A stretch of DNA of 64,000 nucleotides, from contig OZ025216.1 of NCBI GenBank assembly GCA_964019055.1, positions 9,503,914-9,567,913 on the forward strand, read 5' to 3'. The notes under the pieces are model-generated. The model saw only the letters and a program-made list of their open reading frames with translations, was not told where the DNA came from and searched no databases. The stretch comes from Anthopleura xanthogrammica. Taxonomy: Eukaryota; Cnidaria; Anthozoa; Actiniaria; Actiniidae. How positions within the stretch are numbered: the stretch's first letter is position 1; each line of letters begins with the position of its first letter. Below are positions 35,059-46,969 of the stretch, in pieces. A program made the translations under genes and the position numbers.

Positions 35059-38000
35059 TTAATGAACAAGTTCTCTATACTCTTTGAAAGGATAAAAACT
35101 GGTAATAACTGTCCTCTGGTTGAAAATCCTTCCAGTCAGACACCGTTGGCCCTCTTCGCAGTCCTGGGTGTTTTCAAATTCAACAAAAACCTACCAAATA
35201 TAGAAGTATAGTTGAGCTGTTTTGATCGATATAAAACACGGGATGTGATTGGTTTTGACGTCGGCCAATTAGATTAAGTGAGAGAATTGATCCTAATTTT
35301 GTGCAATGCACTTTAGCGCTGAAAAAAAGATTTTTGGTGAAAACAAGAAGTTTGAATACCGTTATATTTTTTTTGGCTTTCGAAAGTTTCTTGAAGGAAT
35401 TCCGTAACTACCTTAAGCTTAACATTACAGCGCGGAAAGCTGATTACTAGATTATGAAGGATAAAATGCCGGGGATAAAATGGATTAATACTAGCGAAAG
35501 GCATTAAGGACTTTAGATATTATTTTGCCAGAGGGTTTACCCCTTAATAGGGGTACGGCATAAAAAAAATGAAATCATGATTTCATGCCAAAATTTCATC
35601 ATTCAAAACATACAAATGACGTCATCAAGATGAGCACGTGAAAACAAAACTTGTGCGTGGAAAGGATGCGTGTGAACAATGAGCAAGGACGTCTTTAAGC
35701 CGGTATTTTACGGTCAGCGATCCTGAGATAGAGCATGCGCTTCGACGACCTGGTCGCAAGATTGTGGCTTCCGATCAGGTAGGGTTTTCCTAGAGCCTAC
35801 GATTTGGCTATAAATGAGTAGGGTCTGGGAACGAAAATGTTTGACCGTTGCGCAATATTGCGAAATAATTTATCTAGGAGAGGTTATGTTTTTATATTTA
35901 AAGTGAAGAAGAATTATCATTCATCAATTCAGTTATTCAGGATTATCATTCAGTTATTCGCGTACCTTCCCCAGTAGCTCAGTATTGGTCGAAACATGGT
36001 CAACACAGGGTACCCGTAAAGACTTAACCACACCGAACCTTGAGCATTCTGCCTTGATGTCATCTACGAAATCTAAGATCAAATAAGAGAAAAAATTAAA
36101 TGAGAAATTTTTTTTCTGATATTTTCTTTGATTTCCCTGTTCCATTTTTGCAGACTCAGTTTCCCAGAGTGCTTTGTGTTTGATGCTTATTGCCTATTAG
36201 TACTGAAGATATGTATTTTTATTTATTCAACTCTCATGCAACAATGTATTTTTATTTATTCAACTATCATGCAACAATGTTAATGGCATACCTTCGTACT
36301 CGTCTGAATGGCTCAGCTCACTTGTGTCTTCGAACATATTGGTCAGCTGTAACACCCTAGTTGGCAGGAACAGTAAATCAACAAGACTGGGATCTAATGA
36401 TGAAAACAAGAAATAAGCAATTTTTTTATTGAATTGCTTAAAAATAGTTGTGATCATGCGCACCGACAACTTCCGCCACTTGAGTAAATTAAGGAGCATT
36501 CAAAAGTCAGGCAATCGTTTTATCAATCAAACAAATACTGCAGGAGTAATAGCCTAAAATAGCAGATGCATATTTTCCATTAGTTTTGCGTGCGCAAGTG
36601 TTAGATTATATAGACTTCCCAGTAATTCAACGCGCGCTTGGTTTGACAGCAAAACCACAGGGAGCCCGAGCAAGTGTGATGGGTTTACTGGTGATTATGT
36701 AACATACTTGTTATAGTGAGCTGGGGACTCAAGAAGGAATGATCCAGGATCTCGCTCGGTGTGATCCTATCATCTGGTCTACATTTAAACATCCTGAGAT
36801 TGATCAATAATTCAAAAACATTAGTACGTCGAAGCTCTGCCAGGGACGGCAATCAGGCATTTTCGGCAAAAAACAATCGCAAGTTGAAGACATATAAAGG
36901 TCCGTTTGCACTGTCGATTTTTGCTGCGATTTCTGCAGCGATTTTTGAAAATATAACGAATTTTGTCTTATGCTTCTAAAGAGCCATCGGTCCAGATAAT
37001 TTTGGTGTCCTGAATAAAACTTTACAAGTTTTAAAATCCTTTACTGTTTTTGACTATGGCCAAAATCGCCGCAAAAATCGCACCTAAAATCGCCAGTTTA
37101 AAAGGGGCTTTAAAATAAGGCGCGATGAAGTTTGCGAACACTCCGTCATAGCTAGCATCCGTCATACAGTATGTTCTTTTCTACGGTAAAATCCAAGAAG
37201 ACTGCAGGTTCAAGAAAAAGAATGAATAAATTGCGTTCCATTCGCCATCTTGAAGGGTAGCTGTGCCTTTGCATCGAATCGAGACGAATAGTGAACTTGC
37301 AATGATAGAGACCTTTTTAACACCTTGGGCAATTATTCACATGTCTCTATCATTGCAAGGTCACCGTTCGTCTCGCTTCGATACAAAGGCACGGTTACCT
37401 TTCAAGATGGCGCAGGGAACTGTGAAGGGGACTAAGGTCCGTTCCCGTTGTTTTGTATCATTACCACCAGAATCCTATTTCAATGGATGTGTTACCATTT
37501 TTTGGAGTCGCAAGTTAGAGCAGATTTCGTATGAGTGTGAAAAGCCACGGCACGGTTACGGCGCGGCGCGGACACGACATCGAATGTTTTCATACACGGC
37601 ACTGACACGGTCACGGCAAGGAGCGGTCCATGTCGTAAATTTTGCCCGGCCATTACGCTCTAATGGTGTTACTTACACCAACAATGGCTCGGATCACCAA
37701 GTAGGTATTTCAAAAAAGGTTGGTGAAGGTTTTGTTGCATGACATTGCATGTTACTCGCTGCATGTTGCATCTTGCTTACCAAGTTTGAAATGTATTATA
37801 TCCATATGTAAATAATGTCAGCACAGAAGAAGATATGCTGGAGAAGCCTGCAGACTAAGTGTTAGAAAATTCCATATTATTGTGATCTTTCGTTGCTTGA
37901 ATTCTCATCACCCATACTGCATTTTAAACTTGGTATGCAACACGCAAAAAGCAACGTAACTTCACCAACCTTTTTTTGCAATAGCTGTATCAGTTGCGAC

Positions 38001-41000
38001 GACAACGTGAAATAAAGTTGATTTACATTTTTTTTAGGAAATACGAAAAGGATTCTGGTACATGTAGTAGTGGTATCAAGACTTACCTGAGTAAGAGATC
38101 AGACAGGGCTTCAACCTGCTCTTTACAAGAAATATCCTTGTTTTGTAATGAATGTTGAAGTAACTGATTTGTAACTCTTTTACCGTGGATGCAATCTACT
38201 GGATGGCCCTTCAATCAAGGCAAAAATGAAAAAAAGAATAAAATAAGAATTTTACGAATTACAGTGCGACTACTATAACCAGGGCCATTTAGACAGCGGG
38301 AACCAATCAAAATGTAGAATGAAAACAATGCATTCAAACTTTGGGTAGTCGAGCCAATCAGTAACCAGCAAAAAACAATAGCATTTCAACACTGAACCAT
38401 CCGATGCAACAAAATTATTCAGACTCACATGAGAAAAAGGTGATCGGGTAAACAATTCGTGCTTTCCAGGCTTAAAATTCTTAGCCATCAAGAAATATAA
38501 TAAAATTTCTTGTGCATTTTTAACTTTTTTTTTTTCAAAAATAATATATAGAAAAAATATTTTCCCCCTCTATTTAGCAGAGCTGATTGTGGATTTCAAG
38601 TTTCTATACCTGGTGACAATCGTGACAAATGATTGACAGCTGGCTGTCAAACTGGAATAATGACTGACCAGTGTGAAGAAGGAAGAGTACACATGCTGTA
38701 CTCCAAGTATCACATGAACTACTACACATTGGCACCTAGGAAAAAAAGAATTATAATATTCAACAACATAATAAAAAATATACCACAAGGAGTCCAATTT
38801 AGATAAAACTGAAAGGTGAAAATAGAATCGGGGGGAAAATCGATTTAATTTTTTTGTGTGGACGCGATAGTGCTGTTCTCCATAACACAAATGAATGAAA
38901 AAAATCAAGAAAAATGCACTAGAACATTTTTTCATGAGCACCTTTGTTTTCCTATATGATTTTCCTATCGTATCCTATGCAGGGCTAGTATCTGGGACCG
39001 AAACTAATGACGGCTGCGAAGGAGACTAATGCAGGGCCATAGCAAGGCGAAAAATATTGTGGGGGGGGGGGGGGGCTAGGTAAAAAATATTGGGGGTGCT
39101 ATATTCTAAAACGCTCTATGTATTAGTAACATACATAAAATTTTCAGTGTTCAATATACAGTACATCTAAAATTATTGGGGGGCCCAGCCCCCTAGGTCC
39201 CTCCCCCTGCTAGGGCCCTGCTATGTCGTCGATATATGTAAATAGACCCCTTGCAGCACCTCGGAATGCAGCTTTATTTGGAGGGCAAAACAACATTTTC
39301 CAATTCTCAGGAGATTAAAATTCTTTTGTTTTGCCCTCCAAATTGAGCTGCTCTAACATCAAGTGCAAGGGGTCTATACTTTTACTTCTAATACGAAAAA
39401 TTAATTATAGTAGATTTTTTCACCTTTCACTAAAATGGGCTCCCTGTGCCTAGAGTTCAGAAAGTTGATTTTAAATACCCCTTGACCCCATATTTTCAAA
39501 AATTACTCCCAAGATTTCTGGAGAAGAATTCAATCTGACTTCAGTGGGTAAGGGAAATTTGTGATCCCTGAACATCACAATTTAAAAAAATCTACAGAAA
39601 ATGACAAATAAAAAAAAGCTTGTGTAGCCTCCAGAACATATCTATACCTTCCCCATGGAGGGGGATTGACAGATTGAGAGTGGGTATGGATATTTTCTGT
39701 AAGACGTAGAAGAACTTGCCTCTTTCACTGGTTTTATGACATTCCTATTCCATTCCTGGACTTCTGGAGCTTGGAATTCAGGACTTTGAATTTGCTGTGC
39801 TGGCTATATTGGAATCAAAAACTTAATACTTACCACTGTTGTCACTGCTACATGCTGATCAAGACAATAGTTATGACATGGAAATAGGGCAATTGATCAG
39901 AGTACTGTATGTTAAGGTACTGAATAATGTATTTGACTGACGGCAGGGTATTGCACCATTTCCCTGTCACAATGGTTATCTCGATCAGCATGTAGCAATG
40001 AAAACAGTGGTAAAAATCCTACTTCTTCTTAAAAAGATGACAATTTAAAAATTTATATATTTAGATACCTGTTTTCCCTCTGTAAAACTAAGACCAAAGT
40101 CAACAAGTTGAAATATTTCATGTTCAGAATCCCACATAATGTTGGTAGGCTTTATATCAGCATGAACAATGCCCTTTTGTCTGAGGTATTCTAGTCCACC
40201 AGCTAAATCTCTGCAACATTTCTGGACAACATACATAGGAAGGCTGTTTATCCAACCATTTTTGGTGAGTATGTGGTAGAGGCTGCTAGTTAATAAAGGG
40301 TTTAGAAGACAAAGGTAGCCATCACAGGAGAAGACATCTAGTAGTTTAACTATAATTAAAAAAACAATAAAATAGGAAAAAATTTAGATCAAGTTTGATA
40401 ATAAATAGTTAGAAGTGATACATATGTAATCTAAAAAAATATGTTAGTGATCAGCCTTTGTTTTCTTTTATTCTTTCAATCACTTATGCATTCACTCGAA
40501 TACTAATTCATTACTGATTCACTAAAAATTATTTTTTCATTCATTTATTTAATAAATCTTTTGTTCATTCATTCATTAATTCTTTGCTTATTCACAGCAA
40601 TATCCATCCATCCATCCATCCATCCATCAATTCAAATATCCACCCTTTTATGCATGCATTCATCCATCCATTCATTCATTCTTTATTCATGCATTCTTCA
40701 TTCATTCATTCATCCATCTATCCATCTATCCATCCATCCATTCATTCATTCATTTATATTGCATTCATCAACTGATATACTTATAACTATAAATTTTGCA
40801 TCAATTCATTCATTCATTCCTTTGTCCAATTTCAAGAATGGAATAAAACTTGAAGTGTAATATCTAGTCAGAAAATGATTTCCACCAAGGCTGAGTGCTA
40901 TCCATAGCTAATGACAGATCGTGATAGATGAATGACAGATTTGCTTGCTTGACAACAAAATAAATGTTACCTATAAAACCCCTTCCAGACGAAGAAGTAC

Positions 41001-41229
41001 CGTCATCTTCTGCATGAATCTTTTGAAGTATCTGAGCCTCATTCATCCCTGCACTGGTATATTTATCTTCTTTCTTGTAAAATTTAAGAGCAGCCCGTCT
41101 CTCTTTGCACAAACCTTCTCCTTCTCGTCTCGCTTCATACACTGAACAGCATTTTCCCTTCCCAAGAAAACACAAAACATCCCATTTTTCCTCGCTTCCT
41201 TCTAATATGTCTCCTGGTTCTAATTCCAT
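35059..41229 (-). CDS. UHMK1: U2AF homology motif kinase (UHMK1/KIS homologue)
   Basis: Nine exons: 40971-41229, 40069-40349, 39720-39803, 38610-38735, 38087-38208, 36708-36778, 36292-36393, 35966-36072, 35059-35190. The product has 427 residues (human KIS 419). N-terminal Ser/Thr kinase: glycine loop GKGKCCSV, lysine K49, HADIKPTN at 149-156 (HAD in place of HRD, as in KIS), DFG at 170-172 and APE in exon 3. The C-terminal U2AF homology motif has the RXF signature as GRIF and the KIS ending TSFYPF. Family members bind and phosphorylate splicing factors such as SF1 and act in the nucleus. Exon 3 most likely uses a GC donor (GAG|GCAAGT), which exactly preserves the spacing to exon 4 seen in the human protein. 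An upstream ORF overlaps the start. Divergent neighbour: YEATS2. Confidence 0.92.
36207..36276. repeat. 34-bp tandem duplication in UHMK1 intron
   Basis: TATTTTTATTTATTCAACT followed by ATCATGCAACAATG occurs twice, next to the donor of exon 36292-36393. Confidence 0.8.
37244..37412. mobile_element. foldback element with CGCCATCTTGAA ends
   Basis: About 70-bp arms with CTTGCAATGATAGAGAC / GTCTCTATCATTGCAAG at the inner end and CGCCATCTTGAA / TTCAAGATGGCG at the outer end. Lies in a UHMK1 intron. Confidence 0.9.
37515..37665. mobile_element. CCGTGCCGTG-rich foldback element, copy 2
   Basis: Inverted relative to copy 1 at 1474-1628; shares AGATTTCGTATGAGTG, the CACGGCACGG blocks and CGGTCCATGTCGTAA. 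Ends TTAGAGC / GCTCTAA. Confidence 0.65.
37711..37978. mobile_element. foldback element with AAAAAAGGTTGGTGAAG ends
   Basis: AAAAAAGGTTGGTGAAGGTT at the left returns as ACTTCACCAACCTTTTTTT at the right. The left half matches 180-345 in reverse complement (GCATGTTAC, TTTGAAATGTATTATAT). Confidence 0.65.
39027..39226. mobile_element. small element with GCAGGGCCnTAGCA ends and G run
   Basis: GCAGGGCCATAGCAAGG at the left and the reverse complement of AGCAGGGCCCTAGCAGG at the right, enclosing a 15-base G run. It belongs with the other GTAGCAAGG fragments in the window. Confidence 0.5.
39243..39376. mobile_element. TAGACCCCTT-family foldback, copy 2
   Basis: Shares ends and interior with 31106-31249; flanked by TA. 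Lies in a UHMK1 intron. Confidence 0.85.
39831..40012. mobile_element. foldback element in UHMK1 intron 2
   Basis: Left TACCACTGTTGTCACTGCTA then CATGCTGATC; right GATCAGCATGTAGC then AACAGTGGTA. Arms about 70 bp. It starts about 30 bp from the acceptor of exon 39720-39803. Confidence 0.8.
40590..40830 (+). repeat. interrupted (CATC)/(CATT) microsatellite
   Basis: CATC and CATTC repeats on the + strand in the first UHMK1 intron. It is the complement of the GATG motif that dominates elsewhere in the window. Open frames across it are artefacts. Confidence 0.9.
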
Positions 41230-41318
41230 AGAAGGTTTTTGCCTTTGAAGACCACATACAACAAGAATTGAACTAAGATTCGCGGAGCTGAAAAATTTTC
41301 GTTCGAGTTGGCCGCCAT
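41220..41318 (-). promoter_or_regulatory. upstream ORF overlapping the UHMK1 start codon
   Basis: An ATG in strong context (AAAATGGCG) at 41318 opens a 32-codon frame whose TAG (41222-41220) lies just inside the UHMK1 coding region, whose own ATG at 41229 has a weaker context (TTCTATGG). No in-frame ATG lies upstream of 41229 before that. If the transcript starts upstream of 41318, translation of the kinase would need leaky scanning or reinitiation. Confidence 0.5.
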
Positions 41319-41644
41319 TTTTGTTTTCTTTTTTCAAATGTCACCTGGTTGATTATTAGGGGAGGGGTGGCTAAAACCTCTAAAAGATACACACAAGTTT
41401 CTTTTAATATCAAAGCTTATAATCATCTAATCATTAGCAAAGACGGTTCTTATTAAAGAAATATCATAATTCTTACCTTTCTTTTTTTGTTGTTAAAGAA
41501 AATTTGAGATTTTAGTGCGGAGAATAATTTTCTCCCCACTCCCACCCCTATCCTCAAAAGTCAGCGGTTTGTTGAGCATGCGTACGATCTAGTAAACACG
41601 TGCAGCTTGAAAATTCTGAAAACGTGAAATGTTTTGCTCCAAAA
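41230..41644. promoter_or_regulatory. divergent promoter of UHMK1 and YEATS2
   Basis: Only 415 bp separate the two start codons, which face away from each other. The segment contains GAGCATGCGTACG (NRF1-like) near 41573 and CACGTG at 41597. No TATA box is obvious, as usual for housekeeping bidirectional promoters. Confidence 0.6.
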
Positions 41645-44311
41645 ATGGATTTTCCTAGCTCAGAAAATGCTGAAAATGACCAAGAAAAGGACATAGAGAA
41701 CTGCCAAGGCATAACAGAAACAGCTGATCCAGATTATGCTTCTGTTTTACCCGAAAAACTGCAAAGCAAAGCATGTTTAAGTGAGCAACAACAAGATGCA
41801 AAAGACAACGCTATCCAAAAGATCAAGAATATTGTACGAAAACAATTCACTATGGAAATGCACTTTAAAGAACAAGAAATAGAGACTATAGATCAGAGAA
41901 TTCGACAAACTAAAGCTGCTCTTGATAGACTTCGAGCTTGTATTCTAGCAAGGTACTATGGAATGTCCCAAGATTTTCAAGAAGATAGTTTGATCAGGTC
42001 GTTTGGTACTAGAAGCAATTGGAGCAAACCCAGGCGTTCGAGAAGAGAATGTTCAAGCTATCAGTCCTCAACTAAGGTTCTAAAATCTCACAAAAGCAAG
42101 CAGTTGGACAGTACAGGAGGCTTTTCTTCAAGAGATTTTGGAAATTCACAGCTAACATCTTTAGTGGAGAGCAACTCAGCTTTAGACAAAAAACCTTCAA
42201 GCTTAGATGGTTGTAATAACCCAGTTGACAGTGCTGTTATCAACTTTGAAAATACAACTTGCTCAAAAATGGAAATGACCAATGGTGAAGCTGAAATAAC
42301 TTCAGTGGTAGATAAAGCAAGTTTACTGCCAGCATCTGCTAGCTCCAGCCAAACAGGCAGTGCGACTAAGGATAGCTTCACTACAGACAGTGTCAGCCAG
42401 CGGCAATCAAATCTAACTTCAGACATCTCAATTCATTCAAGTGCTGCAAGCACCAGCAGTCTAGGAAGCCACTTAAGTGAGCATTTATACTCAAAAGGAA
42501 TCCAGTTGAATGCAAGTGGAATCCAGTCAAGTGCTTCCCTGCAAAAGTCTAATTTGGTACACATTCCAGCCAAGGCAATGAAAAACCAGTTAGCTGTAAT
42601 AAGTTCTCAAGAAACCTCAAAGAATGCACAAGAAAGCCAGTTAAGTGTCTCATCAAACTTGAAAGGAACCCATATGAATGCTGCAAAAGATGTCTCATCT
42701 CAAAGTAATGCATTTGCTTCTGGTTCAAGATTTTATGTCAAGAAAAGAGTTATCATTGGGAACACGTCAAAGTACATCCCTCCTGAAAAGCGTGAAGAGT
42801 ATGACAAATCTACCCATAAATGGATGGTGTATGTGCGTGGACCCCCAGAGGACCCCCATATTGATGCTTACATTCAGAAGGTATGGTTCTTCCTGCACCC
42901 CAGTTATCGCCCTAATGACATCATCGAGGTCAGTAAGCCTCCTTTCCACCTGACTAGGCGGGGCTGGGGTGAGTTCCCGATCAGGGTCCAACTACATTTT
43001 GTGGGTACAAGGAATAAGAGGGTTGATATTATTCATGAGTTGAAGCTCGACAAGACCTATACAGGTTTACAGACCCTTGGTGCTGAGACTGTAGTGGATC
43101 TGGAAATTGACAGAAAGACATTTGAAGATCTTGGGATCCCTGTGTCTTGGGAACTCACCCAAAATACTAGCTCAGCTAGTGATACAATCTCAAAAACTCC
43201 AACTGTTGATAGCTTTAAGGTTGATATTAACAGTATCAGGATTCCAGGAATCGTCAAGTTGAAAAGAGAATATTCTTCCAGTGCAACAAGTTCAGAAACA
43301 GGACAACTTCCCTGTACTTCAGCCGTGAAAAGGCCGAGAATGGAGACCCCTATGTCCTCCTTTGCATCTACGCCATGTGGGAGCCAAATAAATTCAAGAT
43401 GCGCAAGTCCAGTCCTAAAAAACACCTCAGAAATCCTTGACGATAGACTAGAGGATTACCTGCATAATTTTGCCGAGAAAATTCCTCTAATTTCTTCAAA
43501 CAAAGACGTGGTTAGCCACCCATTTAGTGCGCGAACTGCGGAAGAATACCTGTCATGGAATGTTGGTAAAAGACGAGCAGCCGAGTGGCAACGAGCCGCA
43601 AAAATTCGTGCGCAGTTGAAAAAATGTGCGGAAAGTCCCGACATAACGATAAAAGGCGTGATGATTTGGTGCAGAAGGTTTGGGTATACCCCTCAAGAAA
43701 ACATTGAGATGAACGAGAAAGTGGAGTACTGCAAGATCTGTGGTAAATTAATTGAACAAGATACAACAGAGAACTTGGACATAAGAGTAGGTACTTGTGA
43801 TGGTGAAAAATGTTCAATAGTGGCCCAAAAGGAACTGTCTTCATTGACTCCTCTCGACGAAATTTTGAAAGAAATTGAAGAGAAAGAAAAACTCTTTAAC
43901 GAAATTCAAAGCCAGAAAAACGATGAAGATGATGCTGATATTGATGTCATTGGTTCATTTAACACTAAGAAACCTAGCGTTTCGACAGTGAGTTCTTCAG
44001 GAACGTTACGCATCCCACTTACACCACAGGAACAATGGATCAAAGATGCCTGCAATGACATTGGCATTAGTCTAAGACCAGTGACCATACAAAATGTTGA
44101 GGTCAATGCAGTTGAGAAAATATTGCTAAAAATGTCAATGAAATTTGCTGAAAACTTATTGCGTAAAGCATCGTCATTGAGTACAAGGGATGACTCTTCT
44201 CTGGATCCGAAACTCGTTGCCCCGGTTCATATTTATGAGGCAATTGGCGCTCTTTCTTTGCATGACTTTCTGGGGAATTCATTTTTTGGCCACATCTCAG
44301 AAGATCAGTAG
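41645..44311 (+). CDS. YEATS2: YEATS2 homologue, intronless
   Basis: Uninterrupted 888-residue frame, ATG at 41645, TAG at 44309-44311. N-terminal TADPDY and a coiled coil (about 56-105) align with the start of human YEATS2. A Ser-rich linker leads to the YEATS domain (about 362-490) with [20 protein letters not shown] and [11 protein letters not shown]; the H/S/Y and W residues that hold acylated lysine are kept. A conserved block near 603-660 has [13 protein letters not shown]. The C-terminal part (about 806-888) matches the histone-fold region and ends HISEDQ, like the human NEDQ end. Family role: scaffold subunit and acyl-lysine reader of the ATAC histone acetyltransferase complex. It is shorter than the human protein (1422). 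A Cys-x2-Cys...Cys-x4-Cys group (696-723) may bind zinc. The human gene has many introns, so this may be a functional retrocopy or an intron-loss gene. Confidence 0.93.
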   Translation: MDFPSSENAENDQEKDIENCQGITETADPDYASVLPEKLQSKACLSEQQQDAKDNAIQKIKNIVRKQFTMEMHFKEQEIETIDQRIRQTKAALDRLRACILARYYGMSQDFQEDSLIRSFGTRSNWSKPRRSRRECSSYQSSTKVLKSHKSKQLDSTGGFSSRDFGNSQLTSLVESNSALDKKPSSLDGCNNPVDSAVINFENTTCSKMEMTNGEAEITSVVDKASLLPASASSSQTGSATKDSFTTDSVSQRQSNLTSDISIHSSAASTSSLGSHLSEHLYSKGIQLNASGIQSSASLQKSNLVHIPAKAMKNQLAVISSQETSKNAQESQLSVSSNLKGTHMNAAKDVSSQSNAFASGSRFYVKKRVIIGNTSKYIPPEKREEYDKSTHKWMVYVRGPPEDPHIDAYIQKVWFFLHPSYRPNDIIEVSKPPFHLTRRGWGEFPIRVQLHFVGTRNKRVDIIHELKLDKTYTGLQTLGAETVVDLEIDRKTFEDLGIPVSWELTQNTSSASDTISKTPTVDSFKVDINSIRIPGIVKLKREYSSSATSSETGQLPCTSAVKRPRMETPMSSFASTPCGSQINSRCASPVLKNTSEILDDRLEDYLHNFAEKIPLISSNKDVVSHPFSARTAEEYLSWNVGKRRAAEWQRAAKIRAQLKKCAESPDITIKGVMIWCRRFGYTPQENIEMNEKVEYCKICGKLIEQDTTENLDIRVGTCDGEKCSIVAQKELSSLTPLDEILKEIEEKEKLFNEIQSQKNDEDDADIDVIGSFNTKKPSVSTVSSSGTLRIPLTPQEQWIKDACNDIGISLRPVTIQNVEVNAVEKILLKMSMKFAENLLRKASSLSTRDDSSLDPKLVAPVHIYEAIGALSLHDFLGNSFFGHISEDQ

Positions 44312-44374
44312 GACTGGCCTAGAATGGCTTTAAATAATTATTTATTTCATATTTTGCTGGAAATTGTATAACGA

Positions 44375-44380
44375 AATAAA
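44375..44380 (+). terminator. polyadenylation signal of YEATS2
   Basis: AATAAA 64 bp after the YEATS2 stop codon. Confidence 0.65.
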
Positions 44381-44770
44381 AGTTTCGTCGATGTAGTTTG
44401 GGAGTTCAAAGTAACCACATGCTGTTGCATGGTTCGAATTTACACTTATAGGATAGGAGATATACTGTTCCCCCAATCACACGCGCGAAACCGCCGTACA
44501 CATGGGACCTAATCGGCTAACGCGTTGCTATTTACGTCTCCACCTAATTCAAAACCTCTGGGAATAAGAATCTTTGTCTTTTGTATTTCGATATCACGTG
44601 GAAAATTTTTTAGAACGAAAATTATTTTTCCCAGAAAATTTGAATTGGCTGGAAACGTACAACACGTTTAACCACTTTAAAGATGGTCTTTGTAGGGTGG
44701 GAATTTCACGGGATAAAGTCGTGTGTGATTTCCATCTATTTTATGTTCAGTTCACGACGCACTCTATACT

Positions 44771-44930
44771 AGTTATACAATGGTTTTGAGTGGCATACCG
44801 TGGAATATCCCACGAGTCACTTGTAGTTTCTAGTATACCGACACACGGTCTTTAGGCGAGTTTGTATACGAAGAAAATACAAGTGACGAGTGGGATATCC
44901 ACGGTATGCCACGAGAAACCATTGTATAAC
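44771..44930. mobile_element. foldback element downstream of YEATS2
   Basis: AGTTATACAATGGTTT, GTGGCATACCGTGGA and CACTTGTA in the left arm return as complements in the right arm ending AACCATTGTATAAC. Confidence 0.88.
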
Positions 44931-45372
44931 CATTATATCCCACACCATTGAAAATACAAATGCGTAGATTCAACGCGCAGTGCATGATGGGAAGGAAGAG
45001 TGAAATACCGACGAATATGTAACTGCTTTCTGATTGGTTGTATTTTCTATGGTGTAAGATAAATGGTCATATAGCACTGGACTGAGGCACGCACACAATG
45101 TTATAACCTGCATTCTATGCCATTATTCAACCACAGTACCAAGGTCCAGCAAAGGTTGAATATTGAACCAACATGGGTCATGCATTAGTTTAAGGGAGAA
45201 ACGAAGGATACTTGTAGTTGTGCGCATTCAAACAAAAGTCCCATAACAAACCTAATTCGTCTTGGTGTAATGTTTTTCCATTTCAGAGCACGTGTCAATC
45301 CCAAGAGTATCGTTTCTTTGTTTATTGGTTGCGCCTGAGAAGACTCATGAATATGGATACAACTCAAATGAA

Positions 45373-45640
45373 AGGTGCGGTAATACGAGCAATAAAATCG
45401 TGCAACTTGTCTTGCAACATTCGGTTGTGTTGCAAGTTGCAGAGCGAATGCTGCTTGTGTTACCACCCCGCGCGTAACAAATTTTCTTTGTTGCAGAGAG
45501 TAGAAAGAGCTTCTACTTCTGCAACAAAGTCGCGCAACAAAATTTTGTTGTTTCACGGGATGGTAATACGAGCCACATTCACTCTGCAACTTGCAACGCA
45601 ACAATGCTGCCTGCGAAAATTGACCTATAAAAGTTATATC
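45373..45640. mobile_element. imperfect foldback rich in GTTGCAA motifs
   Basis: Arms pair TTGCAAGTTGCAGAG with CTCTGCAACTTGCAA, and the centre pairs GTTGCAGAGAGTAGAAG with CTTCTACTTCTGCAAC. The reading frames on both strands are products of this structure. Confidence 0.75.
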
Positions 45641-46969
45641 TGAAATCAATCTAAATTTTCAAAAGAGGTTTTTGATATTTTTTGTAAATTTACCGTATGA
45701 TATTAAGTGGGAATATAAAACGAGAAATAACCGTTTCCCGAGTCGCCGGGCTACTAAGAATGACACTTCAGTTTTGCAAATTTTTTCGATTCTGATTGGA
45801 TAATATTTTTCTCAGATCAGCTGGAGGTCTGTTAGTTTTACCATCGACAACAATAGCACCGCCACTACCACCTTCATCACATCAAAAATACTTCAGACCT
45901 TTTCTGATATATTCTGAGTGCATTGTATATAGTGTAGCTTGAGTACAAACATTTGTTGTTCGTCATCGGCTCTGTATGGTGTTTTTCTTCAGCTACCCAA
46001 ACTAGACCACAATGCACCATGTTTATTGAACTCAGAAAAGAACTATGAGACAACTACCGATAATTTACGCCTCCCCTCGGAGAGCTATTGATTGCTCAAT
46101 ACTGGATTCTGTATAGTGACTATTGTGTTCAGCATACATCCAAACAGACAGTACATTCATTTCTGTGATTTGACTTTGAGTTTTGGAGATATTTGAGGAC
46201 AAAATCCAGGATTTCACTTCCAGAGGTGGTGGGTACCAGGTAACCCCACCCCTCCTCCTGAATCGGGTCACGTTAGATGATAATTGTTTTTTCCTTAAAT
46301 ATCATCCACTGGGGATAAAAATATCCCCATGATCATGACGGAAATCATCATGTCATATATATATTATATATATACCCCATCCCTTCAAACTGCATGAGGT
46401 CAAGCTATGTGCAAATCAACTCTGACTCCTTGACTTCCATCTTCGAACAAAACCATTTTTATAATACTTCCTGATAGAGCCGCTTTACTTTCTTATTATT
46501 TATCCTTCACAACAAAGCTTTCTTTAGAAATGATTCAGTGGTTTTCACATCCTCAAGCAAGGGGTCCGGGAACAATCCGACGTTTTTCAAATTCATGATA
46601 ATTAAGATTTTAAATATTGGCTTTTTATAGGTTTCTCAGAAGCTTTGATTACACCGATTTCCTTTCCTGTTTTTTTCACGGCTATTTTTTTCCAAGAGTC
46701 CTTATGATCAGAGGAACTAGAGGACTGTAATTAACTTATGCATTGATAATTCTATACTTAGTAGACGTACTTAAGACTTAAAAGAACCGACTTAAACGTA
46801 CGTGCTAAGAACTGAAAAGAAAATACTGTAGGAAAAGAACAGGAAGAAGTATGAAGAAAGAAATATATTAGAAGTAAAGAACTGAAAATGTATGGTTTAA
46901 AATATGGACTTTTGAAGAAATTAATGGAATAACGAATATTGAAGAGACGAATGGATAACTGAATGCATG

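Larger units (their letters stand above)
44381..46960. other. intergenic with foldback elements, no gene seen
   Basis: Contains foldbacks at 44771-44930 and 45373-45640 and repeat fragment 45305-45371. The open frames here cross these elements and are not supported. Confidence 0.5.

Noticed and set aside
37263..37742. 159-codon + strand frame
   Set aside because: Runs across two foldback elements within a UHMK1 intron.
45185..45649. Overlapping frames on both strands of 140-154 codons
   Set aside because: They are the two faces of an imperfect foldback element.
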